The notes beneath the pieces are model-generated. The model ran no database searches. It had not been told where the DNA came from and saw nothing but the letters and a program-made list of their open reading frames with translations. From the NCBI GenBank assembly GCA_040754395.1, contig JBFMCL010000002.1:1-64000 (forward strand): 64,000 nt of DNA, written 5' to 3'. Positions 42,110 through 49,429 of the stretch are shown piece by piece. This DNA comes from Nitrospirota bacterium (GTDB taxonomy: Bacteria; Nitrospirota; Thermodesulfovibrionia; Thermodesulfovibrionales; SM23-35). Made by a program: the position numbers and the translations under genes. Every line of letters begins with the position of its first letter. Position 1 is the stretch's first letter.

Positions 42110-42295
42110 TTACTGAATGATAATCGCCTGCACAGGACAAATGTCCGCAGCTTCCTGGCAGTTGCAGGTATCGCACTTGTCAGGCCCTATCACATGTGCC
42201 TTGCCATCGTCGCCCACCTTGAACACCTCCGGGCAGATTTCTTCACATGAGGCACATCCCTCGCATAAGTCTTCATCAACTACCGGTTTTGGCAT
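42110..42295 (-). CDS. 4Fe-4S ferredoxin
   Basis: A 61-residue ferredoxin: C11-x2-C14-x2-C17-x3-C21-P (LCEGCASCEEICP) and a second part CDTCNCQEAADICPVQAI. Spacing suggests one canonical cluster plus extra Cys residues that may hold a disulfide or a second site. It is a likely electron acceptor for KorAB or a donor to the radical SAM enzymes nearby. Ribosome site GGAGGGAATG precedes the ATG. Confidence 0.88.
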   Translation of the reverse strand: MPKPVVDEDLCEGCASCEEICPEVFKVGDDGKAHVIGPDKCDTCNCQEAADICPVQAIIIQ

Positions 42296-42393
42296 TTCAT
42301 TCCCTCCGTATATCGAATTTTGCTGGCATTAATCCTTTCTTCCTGTCTTAGCCTTCAGAAAGAAATCATTCCCCGGGTCAAGTGCACGCATAG

Positions 42394-42654
42394 TTATTTT
42401 TTCAGCTCAAAGTTCCTGATAAACTGCCCCACCTGAACACCGAGATAGACACATTTGATATTGTTCATACACTCATCAGCGTCTTTCTTTTCGAGATGTG
42501 TGGTAAGCTGATGTTCGCCCTTCTTCATCCTGACAATATAGGCATTCTTTCCTTCGTCGAATTCGAGACTTACCGTGATGCCGTGTTGAAAAATCTCCGG
42601 ATACATCTCAAGAATTTTGTCCTGCAGTGCATCCTTTGTATATCCCATCCGCAT
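42394..42654 (-). CDS. Small conserved-looking protein of unknown function
   Basis: An 86-residue acidic-basic protein (MRMGYTKDALQDKILEMYPEI...). It has a predicted alpha-beta pattern and a single Cys pair (ADECMNNIKCVYLG near residues 60-72), with charged Lys/Glu runs. GGAGGG precedes the start; an ATG two codons later is a second candidate. It is 99 bases after the ferredoxin gene's start and just downstream of the ferritin-like gene, all on the minus strand, so the three may be co-transcribed. I do not recognise the family. Confidence 0.62.
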   Translation of the reverse strand: MRMGYTKDALQDKILEMYPEIFQHGITVSLEFDEGKNAYIVRMKKGEHQLTTHLEKKDADECMNNIKCVYLGVQVGQFIRNFELKK

Positions 42655-42695
42655 GCCCTCCTTTTGGGAAAATCACCGGGAACAGGTCAGCAGGA

Positions 42696-43196
42696 TTACG
42701 CCCACGGTGTTCCGCCGTCAACCATGCTGTGTTCCTCCCACATATACCAGTTTCCGGTGTCCGACATGAAATTATAGGTATTTGCAAAAATCGCATAATG
42801 CTGTTCTTCCTCTTTAATAAGCCTCTCAAAAAGGGCCTTCTCTTTCTGCTGCTGTGTTTCTTTCTCGATATGCCTGTAGAATTCGATGCCTTCCTTCTCC
42901 ATCTGCATGGCAATTTTAAATGCCTCAAGCTCGTCCTGAGTTGCTTCGACCCTGTTCATCATCTGATCCTTCATGGATTCGAATATTGTCTTTATATTCT
43001 TCATCGGGCTGACCTGCTGGATTGTTACATCTGCCTCCTTGAATATCTGGGCAAGCATCTTCAGATGCCTCTTTTCATCCTCAGTAACGCTCAAAAACAT
43101 TTTTTTGCCGACAGGATGACTGGTTTTTTCAGCAGCTTCCGAATAAAAGTCTATTGCGTCTTTTTCCATTTTAATCGCTATTTCAATCGCATTCAT
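42696..43196 (-). CDS. Rubrerythrin/ferritin-like diiron protein
   Basis: A 166-residue diiron four-helix protein with two repeated halves: MEKDAIDFYSEAAEKT...EDEKRHLKML and MEKEGIEFYRHIEKET...KEEEQHYAIF. These give the Glu/ExxH ligands of the ferritin/rubrerythrin-like fold. It lacks a rubredoxin domain. Typical of anaerobes for peroxide reduction or iron storage. GGAGGATAAG precedes the ATG. Upstream is the divergent/co-directional nitroreductase gene. Confidence 0.83.
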   Translation of the reverse strand: MNAIEIAIKMEKDAIDFYSEAAEKTSHPVGKKMFLSVTEDEKRHLKMLAQIFKEADVTIQQVSPMKNIKTIFESMKDQMMNRVEATQDELEAFKIAMQMEKEGIEFYRHIEKETQQQKEKALFERLIKEEEQHYAIFANTYNFMSDTGNWYMWEEHSMVDGGTPWA

Positions 43197-43281
43197 CTTA
43201 TCCTCCCTTTCTGCATGCTCTTGTTTTTCAGTTTAGTCATTTTGCCAAGGATTATCAACACCCCGTGAAAAGTTTGCATCG

Positions 43282-43911
43282 TCAGTACGTCTCGAAGCTG
43301 ACAAATTCATCGATATTCCTCCTGAATGCCCTTGGAAGAAGGGGTACCCCTGACTTCAGGTATCCCACAGCTATCAGCATCGGGATAATCTTGTCTGCTG
43401 GTACGCCGAATTCCTTCTTAATGCAGTCTTCCTCAAACCCGTCCATGGGATGGGTATCAAGACCCAGTCCCTTTGCAGCCAGCATCAGATTCATTGCGAA
43501 CAGTGCGGTATTTTTTGCCGCAAATATCTTGCGCTTCAGGCTTTCTTCGGTGCCCTGGAGGTTCCTTGCAATGGTGGCATATGTCTCTCTTTTCTCGGGC
43601 GTCAGAAATCCCAGTTCTATCCAGCTGTCGAGTACCCGGTCCAGATTTTCTTCCAGTCCTTTCGGATCAGCAATCATGATGAGCACCGCTGATGCCTCCT
43701 CAACCTTTGGCTGGTTGAATGCGCATCTCCTTAAGGTCTTCTTTTTTTCCGGATCACGCACCACAATTACCCTCCATGGCTGGAGATTGAATGAGGATGG
43801 AGAAAGGTTTCCAATTTCAAGCAGTTCCCTGAGGGTTCTGTCGGAAATCTCCTTGCCGGACTCGAAATAATTTATAGAGCGCCGCTCTTTTATCGTCTGG
43901 ATTACGTCCAT
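43282..43911 (-). CDS. Nitroreductase family protein
   Basis: A 209-residue FMN enzyme with ERRSINYFESGKEI, LSPSSFNLQPWRVIVV (FMN site), AKNTALFAMNLMLAAKGLGLDTHPMDGF and a C-terminal MLIAVGYLK. This is the larger NfnB-like subtype, distinct from the 171-residue relative at 23312. Substrate unknown. It begins 88 bases before the start of the divergent second radical SAM gene. Confidence 0.87.
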   Translation of the reverse strand: MDVIQTIKERRSINYFESGKEISDRTLRELLEIGNLSPSSFNLQPWRVIVVRDPEKKKTLRRCAFNQPKVEEASAVLIMIADPKGLEENLDRVLDSWIELGFLTPEKRETYATIARNLQGTEESLKRKIFAAKNTALFAMNLMLAAKGLGLDTHPMDGFEEDCIKKEFGVPADKIIPMLIAVGYLKSGVPLLPRAFRRNIDEFVSFETY

Positions 43912-43998
43912 GGCAAACTCCTTTCCGGATAGCTTATATATGAATTTTTATAGTTTTATATTAATATATTCAGAAATAAAGTCAAGTCTACTCAACGC

Positions 43999-44982
43999 AT
44001 GAATAACGTGTCCTTCATACAGGTCTATCCGACTCTGCGATGCAATCAGCGCTGCGGGTTTTGCTTCAACCAGACGATTCCCGCGATGTCGTCGTACAGG
44101 GATATGTCCGCGGATGAAGCGTTTCTGCTGGCTGATTTCCTTGTAAAAAACGGTTTCCGGGAAGTTGATGTCCTTGGTGGTGAACCGATGCTTCTGCCCT
44201 GGATGAAGGATTTCATCGCTCACATAGCTCACAAAGGTCTGATCATCAATGTCAGCACAAATGGCAGCATGCCGGAAAAAATCCGGGAGCTCGCGGATAT
44301 TACGTCTGATCGTATGAATATCGGCTTCTCCCTGCACGGTCTCCGTGAAACACATAACGCCTTAACGGGCTCTGACAATTATGCGCAGATACTCAGAGGG
44401 ATAGAAATCATGCTCCGTGCAGAAAAAAACCCGATCGTGAAAAGCGCTCTCACCAGGGAAAATACCGACGAAATCCCTGATCTTGCCGTGTTTCTGAAAA
44501 ACCTCGGGGTAACGCGGTACTACGTACTTCACGAAGATACCATCGGCAGAAGAAATGCATCCGGATTCTCATTTCCTGAATTCTGGAAGTGTTACCTCAG
44601 AATAAAAAACGATCTGGCGGGGATTCTTGACATCGGCTTTGTTGCTGCCTCTGCATTCTACAAGTCAGGAGGCAGCAGGGGTATCCGATGTGATGCAGGA
44701 GTGGAAAAAATGGCGTTACTGCCGGACGGTTCGGCATTCCCGTGCAACCTCTTTTTCGGTTTCGATGAGTTCCGCCTGGGGAATATTTTCAAAGATGAAT
44801 TTGTAGAGATCGCGGGGAGTCCGGTGATTGAAAATTTGCGCAACTTTCAGGTAAATCAGTGCCGGGTCATTTCCTGCCGTCATCACGCGACCTGCACAGG
44901 AGGCTGTCCCGCGCACAGCTACTTTTTTCACGGTTCTGTTGACGCTCCGGATCCCCGATGCAGTCTTGAATATCAGACATAG
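43999..44982 (+). CDS. Radical SAM/SPASM-type protein, second locus
   Basis: A 327-residue enzyme. The Fe-S triad is CNQRCGFC near residue 14 (VYPTLRCNQRCGFCFNQT), with DVLGGEPMLLPWM and FSLHGLRETHNALTGS. The C-terminal part has CDAGVEKMALLPDGSAFPC, CRVISCRHHATCTGGCP and a final RCS, giving several auxiliary cluster Cys. It lacks the PqqD-like N-terminal domain of the 40752 enzyme. No peptide gene is visible beside it. Start at 43999 without a clear ribosome site. It may act on the same or another peptide. Confidence 0.8.
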   Translation: MNNVSFIQVYPTLRCNQRCGFCFNQTIPAMSSYRDMSADEAFLLADFLVKNGFREVDVLGGEPMLLPWMKDFIAHIAHKGLIINVSTNGSMPEKIRELADITSDRMNIGFSLHGLRETHNALTGSDNYAQILRGIEIMLRAEKNPIVKSALTRENTDEIPDLAVFLKNLGVTRYYVLHEDTIGRRNASGFSFPEFWKCYLRIKNDLAGILDIGFVAASAFYKSGGSRGIRCDAGVEKMALLPDGSAFPCNLFFGFDEFRLGNIFKDEFVEIAGSPVIENLRNFQVNQCRVISCRHHATCTGGCPAHSYFFHGSVDAPDPRCSLEYQT

Positions 44983-45014
44983 ATACACAGTGGTGGAGTG
45001 TACGGATACCCCTT

Positions 45015-45914
45015 CTATCTCTGATGCTCTTCGCCCTTTATGACAAGCCAGTAGACAAAGCCAATGACCAGGATCGATGCGATCAGATAGACCATCATCT
45101 CTGACTGATCATGCCTGAGTGTCGCAATCATCGTCTCCCTGATCACTGCAACGAGTGCAACGCTTATAAATACGCTGATACGGAATTTCCCGCCTTTGAG
45201 GTGGGATATCTCCGTGTTCATCAGTTCGATCATCACCCAAATGATCAGCAGGGAACCGAGTGAAGAGATTATCCCCTTTTCCAGGTCTCCGGAGAACAGT
45301 TGTTTGACATCGGTGATAAAGAGTGCTATCGCCCCAAGTGTAAGACCTATTAATGCCAGGACAAGCACAAGATTCGCGCTCTGGAGAAATTTCTCAGAAA
45401 AATCGACGAGGGCGCTTTTGATGCGGTAAAGGGAAGAGTAATTCCTGATTTCTTCCTCAATATAGGATGATGTCATGACATCAAGGTTAATATCGAGAAT
45501 CTTCTCAAAGGCAAGGACATTTGCGATAACCTCTTCTTCCGGCTCTCTCTGGCTATAAAGGATATTCACACACAGGGTTCTGATGATGTTCACAGCCCTG
45601 TTCAGATAATGTGCGTCTACCGCCCTTTTCACATGCACAATCCCTATCTTGATGAGTCTTTCATAGTACGTGTTGTCATACTTTCCCTCAAACATGGCAA
45701 GGAACCATTTCTGCTGGGCTGCCAGCAAATGTGCCCTGCTGGATTCCTCATCCAGCAGTCTTGCGCCGATTTTTGTGCTCATAATATAGGCACTGAGAGC
45801 GCCTGATATTTCTTCCACATGAACCTCCAGAACAGGTTTGAGTCTCATAAGTCTCTGCTCATCATCAGCGGTAAATTTATAATTATCCTTAATTTCCCTG
45901 AATGATCTCATCAT
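45015..45914 (-). CDS. Protoglobin domain fused to PsiE-type membrane domain
   Basis: A 299-residue protein. Residues about 1-160 are a globin-coupled-sensor/protoglobin domain (YKFTADDEQRLMRLKPVL..., heme-binding His in IGIVHVKRAVDAHYL). Residues about 165-299 hold four hydrophobic helices in the order of PsiE (NLVLVLALIGLTLGAIALF, SSLGSLLIIWVMIELM, FRISVFISVALVAVIRETM, MMVYLIASILVIGFVYW). It would sense O2, NO or CO through heme and pass the signal to the membrane part, whose function is unknown in all bacteria. Convergent with the second radical SAM gene. Confidence 0.85.
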   Translation of the reverse strand: MMRSFREIKDNYKFTADDEQRLMRLKPVLEVHVEEISGALSAYIMSTKIGARLLDEESSRAHLLAAQQKWFLAMFEGKYDNTYYERLIKIGIVHVKRAVDAHYLNRAVNIIRTLCVNILYSQREPEEEVIANVLAFEKILDINLDVMTSSYIEEEIRNYSSLYRIKSALVDFSEKFLQSANLVLVLALIGLTLGAIALFITDVKQLFSGDLEKGIISSLGSLLIIWVMIELMNTEISHLKGGKFRISVFISVALVAVIRETMIATLRHDQSEMMVYLIASILVIGFVYWLVIKGEEHQR

Positions 45915-46142
45915 ATTTCAATCGCATACTATCGCGCATACATTTTTTATACTACTGTCATTCGCAGATATTCCAGCATGATGTCTGCTTTTCATCATTA
46001 CGCCATCGGATATAAAAATCATTATAGCAAATATTTATTTCCATTACCTGTAAACATATTACACTGCGGGATAAACAGAACACATTTTGTTGTTTGGTCA
46101 TTTGGCGTGTCACGAAAGGTTTACAATAACGCAACAAAATGG

Positions 46143-46170
46143 AAAAATTATTTATTCGACAATAATTTTT
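46143..46170. promoter_or_regulatory. AT-rich inverted repeat, upstream element of the fur-like gene
   Basis: AAAAATTATT (46143-46152) and AATAATTTTT (46161-46170) form an exact 10-bp inverted repeat with an 8-base spacer. It lies just upstream of a second palindrome and may be a binding site for the Fur/PerR protein encoded next. Confidence 0.45.
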
Positions 46171-46179
46171 ATTTTATGA

Positions 46180-46198
46180 TATTATTTATTAAATAATA
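46180..46198. promoter_or_regulatory. Palindromic Fur/PerR-type box before the fur-like gene
   Basis: TATTATTTATTAAATAATA is a perfect 19-bp palindrome about a central T. The 7-1-7 core TTATTTA-T-TAAATAA resembles PerR boxes in layout and AT content. It is 26 bases before the start codon, so it fits autoregulation. Confidence 0.55.
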
Positions 46199-46224
46199 AC
46201 TATTAAAATTTGGAAGATAAGTTT

Positions 46225-46623
46225 ATGGTTCAGGAGAAACGGTTCAAGCGAACTCCCCAGAGACTGGCGATACTTGATTTGCTGAGGGAAAAGACGGCAC
46301 ATCCTTCGGCAGAAGATATATACAAGGATATCCGAAAAAGATTCCCGACAATGTCGCTTGCTACTGTCTATAATACGCTTGAGACGCTTATGAAACAGGG
46401 ATCAATTCGCGCGCTGACGATAGATGCGCAGAAAAAACGTTTCGATCCTAATCCGAAACCACACCATCATCTTATCTGTACAGGATGTAAAAGGATTATC
46501 GATATCCATATCGAATATCAGCTCCAGGTTCCCGAAGACAAGAAGATGGGGTTTCATGTCATCGGTAATCATATCGAATTTTACGGTGTCTGCCCCGACT
46601 GCAGAAAACAGGGTACTGAATAA
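46225..46623 (+). CDS. Fur-family regulator, probably PerR-like
   Basis: A 132-residue metalloregulator. The winged helix has RFKRTPQRLAILDLLR and TMSLATVYNTLETLMKQGSIR. The dimer domain has HHHLICTGCKRIID and CPDCRK, the two CxxC of a structural zinc site, and PKPHHH for the regulatory metal. GGAAGA precedes the ATG at 46225. The neighbours (desulforedoxin, flavodiiron protein, rubrerythrin) are oxygen-defence genes, so peroxide sensing is likelier than iron uptake control. Two palindromes lie in front of the gene. Confidence 0.87.
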   Translation: MVQEKRFKRTPQRLAILDLLREKTAHPSAEDIYKDIRKRFPTMSLATVYNTLETLMKQGSIRALTIDAQKKRFDPNPKPHHHLICTGCKRIIDIHIEYQLQVPEDKKMGFHVIGNHIEFYGVCPDCRKQGTE

Positions 46624-46773
46624 CCATGGAGCATAGAAAATATGGAAATCTTACAGAGCGTTTTAACTGTTCTTTGGGGTTGGCACATTTGGGAGGAGGC
46701 TATTTCCTGGTCCCTATACCCCCTTCCTGAATGACGTGAATTCAACTATAATCGAAAGAGAGGTCTACCAGTT

Positions 46774-46908
46774 ATGACAAAAGTCGGACAGAAATACAAA
46801 TGCAACATCTGCGGGAACGAGGTAGTGGTGACGAATGCGGGTTCCGGTGAACTCGTCTGCTGCGGACAGCCAATGGACGTCATCGGTGAAGGGTTTGTCT
46901 GTAAATAG
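46774..46908 (+). CDS. Desulforedoxin/desulfoferrodoxin N-terminal domain protein
   Basis: A 44-residue iron protein with the desulforedoxin motif: CNIC near residue 10 and VCCGQPM near 28-33 (the four Cys ligands of a Fe(S-Cys)4 centre). The desulfoferrodoxin superoxide-reductase domain is missing, so this is a free-standing Dx unit, perhaps an electron carrier to the diiron proteins downstream. Sits between the Fur-like gene and the flavodiiron gene, same strand. Confidence 0.8.
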   Translation: MTKVGQKYKCNICGNEVVVTNAGSGELVCCGQPMDVIGEGFVCK

Positions 46909-47048
46909 CAATCCGGACAATCATTCTCTTTCACGAATTTTCCTGCAGTGCGGTTGAAGCTTCCTTCAATCCTGCATTGAGGGGAATACAACTGCGATAA
47001 TGAAAAAAATATTGGGGGCTTTACAAAAGCTCAGCGAGAGGAGGCCAT

Positions 47049-48266
47049 ATGCAGGCGACTGAGATTAAACCCGGCATTTTCTGGGTAGGAGTAATCGATT
47101 GGGCGGTCAGGGATTTTCATGGCTATGTCACACCGAATGGCACTACGTACAACAACTATCTGATCATGGACGAACAGATAACCCTTTGCGATACCGTGAA
47201 GCATGCATTCTCAGAGATTACCATAGAGAACATCAGAAGTCTTACCGACCCGTCCATGATAAAAAATATCATAATCAACCATATCGAAAACGATCATGTA
47301 TCGAGCATCGGCGATATCATGCACCTCACACCTAATGCAACGATATATATCACCGACAAGGGGAAAAAGGGGCTCGAAAGGTTTTTCGACGCCTCGAAGT
47401 GGAATATCAAAGTTGTAAAAACCGGGGATACGCTGAATATCGGGAAGAGGAATCTGCTCTTTCTCGAGACGCCGATGCTCCACTGGCCTGATTCAATGAT
47501 GACCTATGTCAGGGAAGATAATCTCCTTATCAGCCAGGATGCGTTCGGACAGCATTATGCATCTGCAGCCCGGTTCGACGACGAGTTCATCACCTGTCAC
47601 TCCATGAACGAACTTGAGGATGCGGTGAAGGACTATTATGCCAATATCCTGATGCCCTTCGGGACACTGATCAAGACAAAAATCGCTGAGGTGCAGAAAC
47701 TCGGACTCGACATCGACATGATAGCTCCTGACCACGGTATTATCTGGAGAAAAGACCCCGCGAAAATCATGAACATGTATCTTGATATGGCAAACGGGAA
47801 GGCGGATTTGAGGGTTGTAATCATTTATGATACGATGTGGCACAGTACGGAGCAGATGACTGTCCCCTTAATGCAGGGGATTAAGGATGAGGGGATCGAC
47901 GTTAAGATCGTCAAACTCAGGGCAAGCCCTGTGAGTTTCGCGGTCAAGGAATTCTGGAAGGCCAGGGCATGCCTGATCGGCTCCCCTACCCTTAATAACT
48001 CGCTGTTCCCCACAGTAGCTGAATTCCTTACCTATCTGAAAGGCCTGAGGCCGAAAAATCGTATGGCAGCAGCCTTTGGGAGTTACGGATGGGGAGGAGG
48101 CGCGTTAAAAGACATATATGAAGCGATAAAGACGATGGGACTCGAACCTGTGGAGCCCGGGGTGCAGGTTGTCTATAAGCCCTCTGCCGATGATCATAAA
48201 AAATGCTATGAATTCGGGAGGGAATTTGCACAGAAGGTGAAGGCATTCCATGCGAATTTCGTATAA
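47049..48266 (+). CDS. fprA: Flavodiiron protein (A-type flavoprotein)
   Basis: A 405-residue NO/O2 reductase. The beta-lactamase-like diiron domain has NHIENDHVSS (H-x-E-x-D-H), LHWPDSM, SQDAFGQH and APDHGIIWR, which supply the ligands. The flavodoxin domain (about 255-400) has IIYDTMWHSTEQM for FMN and GSYGWGGGALKD. Reduces oxygen to water or NO to N2O with electrons from rubredoxin-like partners; the desulforedoxin gene just upstream may be that partner. Ribosome site GAGAGGAGG is close to the ATG. Confidence 0.93.
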   Translation: MQATEIKPGIFWVGVIDWAVRDFHGYVTPNGTTYNNYLIMDEQITLCDTVKHAFSEITIENIRSLTDPSMIKNIIINHIENDHVSSIGDIMHLTPNATIYITDKGKKGLERFFDASKWNIKVVKTGDTLNIGKRNLLFLETPMLHWPDSMMTYVREDNLLISQDAFGQHYASAARFDDEFITCHSMNELEDAVKDYYANILMPFGTLIKTKIAEVQKLGLDIDMIAPDHGIIWRKDPAKIMNMYLDMANGKADLRVVIIYDTMWHSTEQMTVPLMQGIKDEGIDVKIVKLRASPVSFAVKEFWKARACLIGSPTLNNSLFPTVAEFLTYLKGLRPKNRMAAAFGSYGWGGGALKDIYEAIKTMGLEPVEPGVQVVYKPSADDHKKCYEFGREFAQKVKAFHANFV

Positions 48267-48336
48267 GGGACTAAGGAAAAAGGGGTTCCCGGAACTGGGA
48301 ACTTCATGAGAAATCTGCCGGATTGAGGAGGGGAAT

Positions 48337-48657
48337 ATGCCAAAATTTCCGGAACAGTATGTGAGCATTAAGAAAAGGTTCAAGAAATTTTTCGCTGCTG
48401 TCGATAATCTCGGGAAGGTTACACGCAGTGCAGGCCCTATCGACAGAAAGACGTCACATCTGATACAGCTTGCGGCGGCGGCAGCCGCAAAATCAGAAGG
48501 TTCCGTGCACTCGCATACCAGAAGGGCTCTTGAAGCCGGAGCATCCGCGGATGAAATATATCATGCGCTGATATTGCTCACCAGCATCATCGGGTTCCCG
48601 TCGGTATCTGCTGCGCTGAGCTGGGCGGATGATATACTCCAGCAGCGGCAGGTGTAA
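48337..48657 (+). CDS. Carboxymuconolactone decarboxylase/AhpD-like protein lacking the active Cys pair
   Basis: A 106-residue protein with the CMD fold: LIQLAAAAAAKSEG, SVHSHTRRALEAGASADEIYHALILLTSI. In AhpD-type peroxidases the segment before RRALEAG reads C-x2-C-x3-H. Here both cysteine positions are Ser while the His is kept, so thiol peroxidase activity is unlikely. GGAGGGGAAT precedes the ATG. Located between flavodiiron and rubrerythrin genes, so the product may still belong to stress defence, in an altered role. Confidence 0.82.
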   Translation: MPKFPEQYVSIKKRFKKFFAAVDNLGKVTRSAGPIDRKTSHLIQLAAAAAAKSEGSVHSHTRRALEAGASADEIYHALILLTSIIGFPSVSAALSWADDILQQRQV

Positions 48658-48716
48658 GTCTTGTGTATCACTGAAGGTTTTCAAAATTTTATTAAAAACC
48701 TGTTAAGGAGGCAATT

Positions 48717-49211
48717 ATGTCAAAGACAGAAAAAAATCTGCTCGAAGCGTTTGCCGGAGAGTCACAGGCAAACAGAAAATACACTGCATATGCAAAAAAA
48801 GCTGAATCGGAAGGCTTCGCCCAGATCGCAAAACTCTTCAGGGCTGCTGCCGAAGCTGAGACCGTCCACGCCCTGAATCATCTGAGGGAGATTGGGGGCA
48901 TAAAAAGTACGAATGAAAATCTCGAAGCCGCTATCAGCGGAGAGAGTTACGAATTTCAGAAAATGTACCCTAAGATGATAGCAGAAGCTGATGCTGAAGG
49001 AGCAAAATCCGCCATGCGAAGCTTCCACCTCGCAAATGAGGTAGAAAAAATCCATGCAGACCTTTACAGGAAAGCGCTTGAAAACATCGGAAAGAATCCT
49101 GACGTGGACTACCACGTCTGCGAGGTTTGCGGCAATACCGTTGAAGGTGAACCACCGGACAAATGCCCTGTCTGTGGCGCACCGAAAAAAATGTTCAAGA
49201 AGATTGACTGA
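48717..49211 (+). CDS. rbr: Rubrerythrin
   Basis: A 164-residue classic rubrerythrin. The N-terminal diiron four-helix domain has LLEAFAGESQANRKYTAYA, AAEAETVHALNHL, AISGESYEFQKMYP and HLANEVEKIHADLYRKA, with Glu/His ligands. The C-terminal rubredoxin domain has CEVCGNTV and CPVCGAP. Reduces hydrogen peroxide using rubredoxin-type electron transfer in anaerobes. AAGGAGG precedes the ATG. It is the third diiron peroxidase-like protein in the window. Confidence 0.95.
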   Translation: MSKTEKNLLEAFAGESQANRKYTAYAKKAESEGFAQIAKLFRAAAEAETVHALNHLREIGGIKSTNENLEAAISGESYEFQKMYPKMIAEADAEGAKSAMRSFHLANEVEKIHADLYRKALENIGKNPDVDYHVCEVCGNTVEGEPPDKCPVCGAPKKMFKKID

Positions 49212-49289
49212 TATACCCGATATCAAATATAACGCTGACACCCTTATTCGGCGATTATTAGGAGGGGGCCGGAAGGTCCGCTGGTCTCC

Positions 49290-49348
49290 TGCAGGATGAT
49301 GATGTTGTTGCCTGATACAGCAGGGACAACAGACAATCCTGCTGCAGT
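49290..49348 (+). promoter_or_regulatory. Nested hairpin in the leader of the octaheme cytochrome gene
   Basis: An outer stem pairs CTGCAGGAT (49290-49298) with ATCCTG-CTG-CAG (49337-49348). Inside it, GTTGT (49305) and CCTG (49312) pair with CAGG (49322) and ACAAC (49327). It is about 80 bases ahead of the gene start and has no T-run, so a leader RNA element is likelier than a terminator. Confidence 0.4.
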
Positions 49349-49429
49349 TCACCCTGAATAGCACCCCATATTAGGGGGAACGGTGAGAGAAATTCCGCTC
49401 GGGTTGGAATACCTGGAAAGGAGTTGTTC

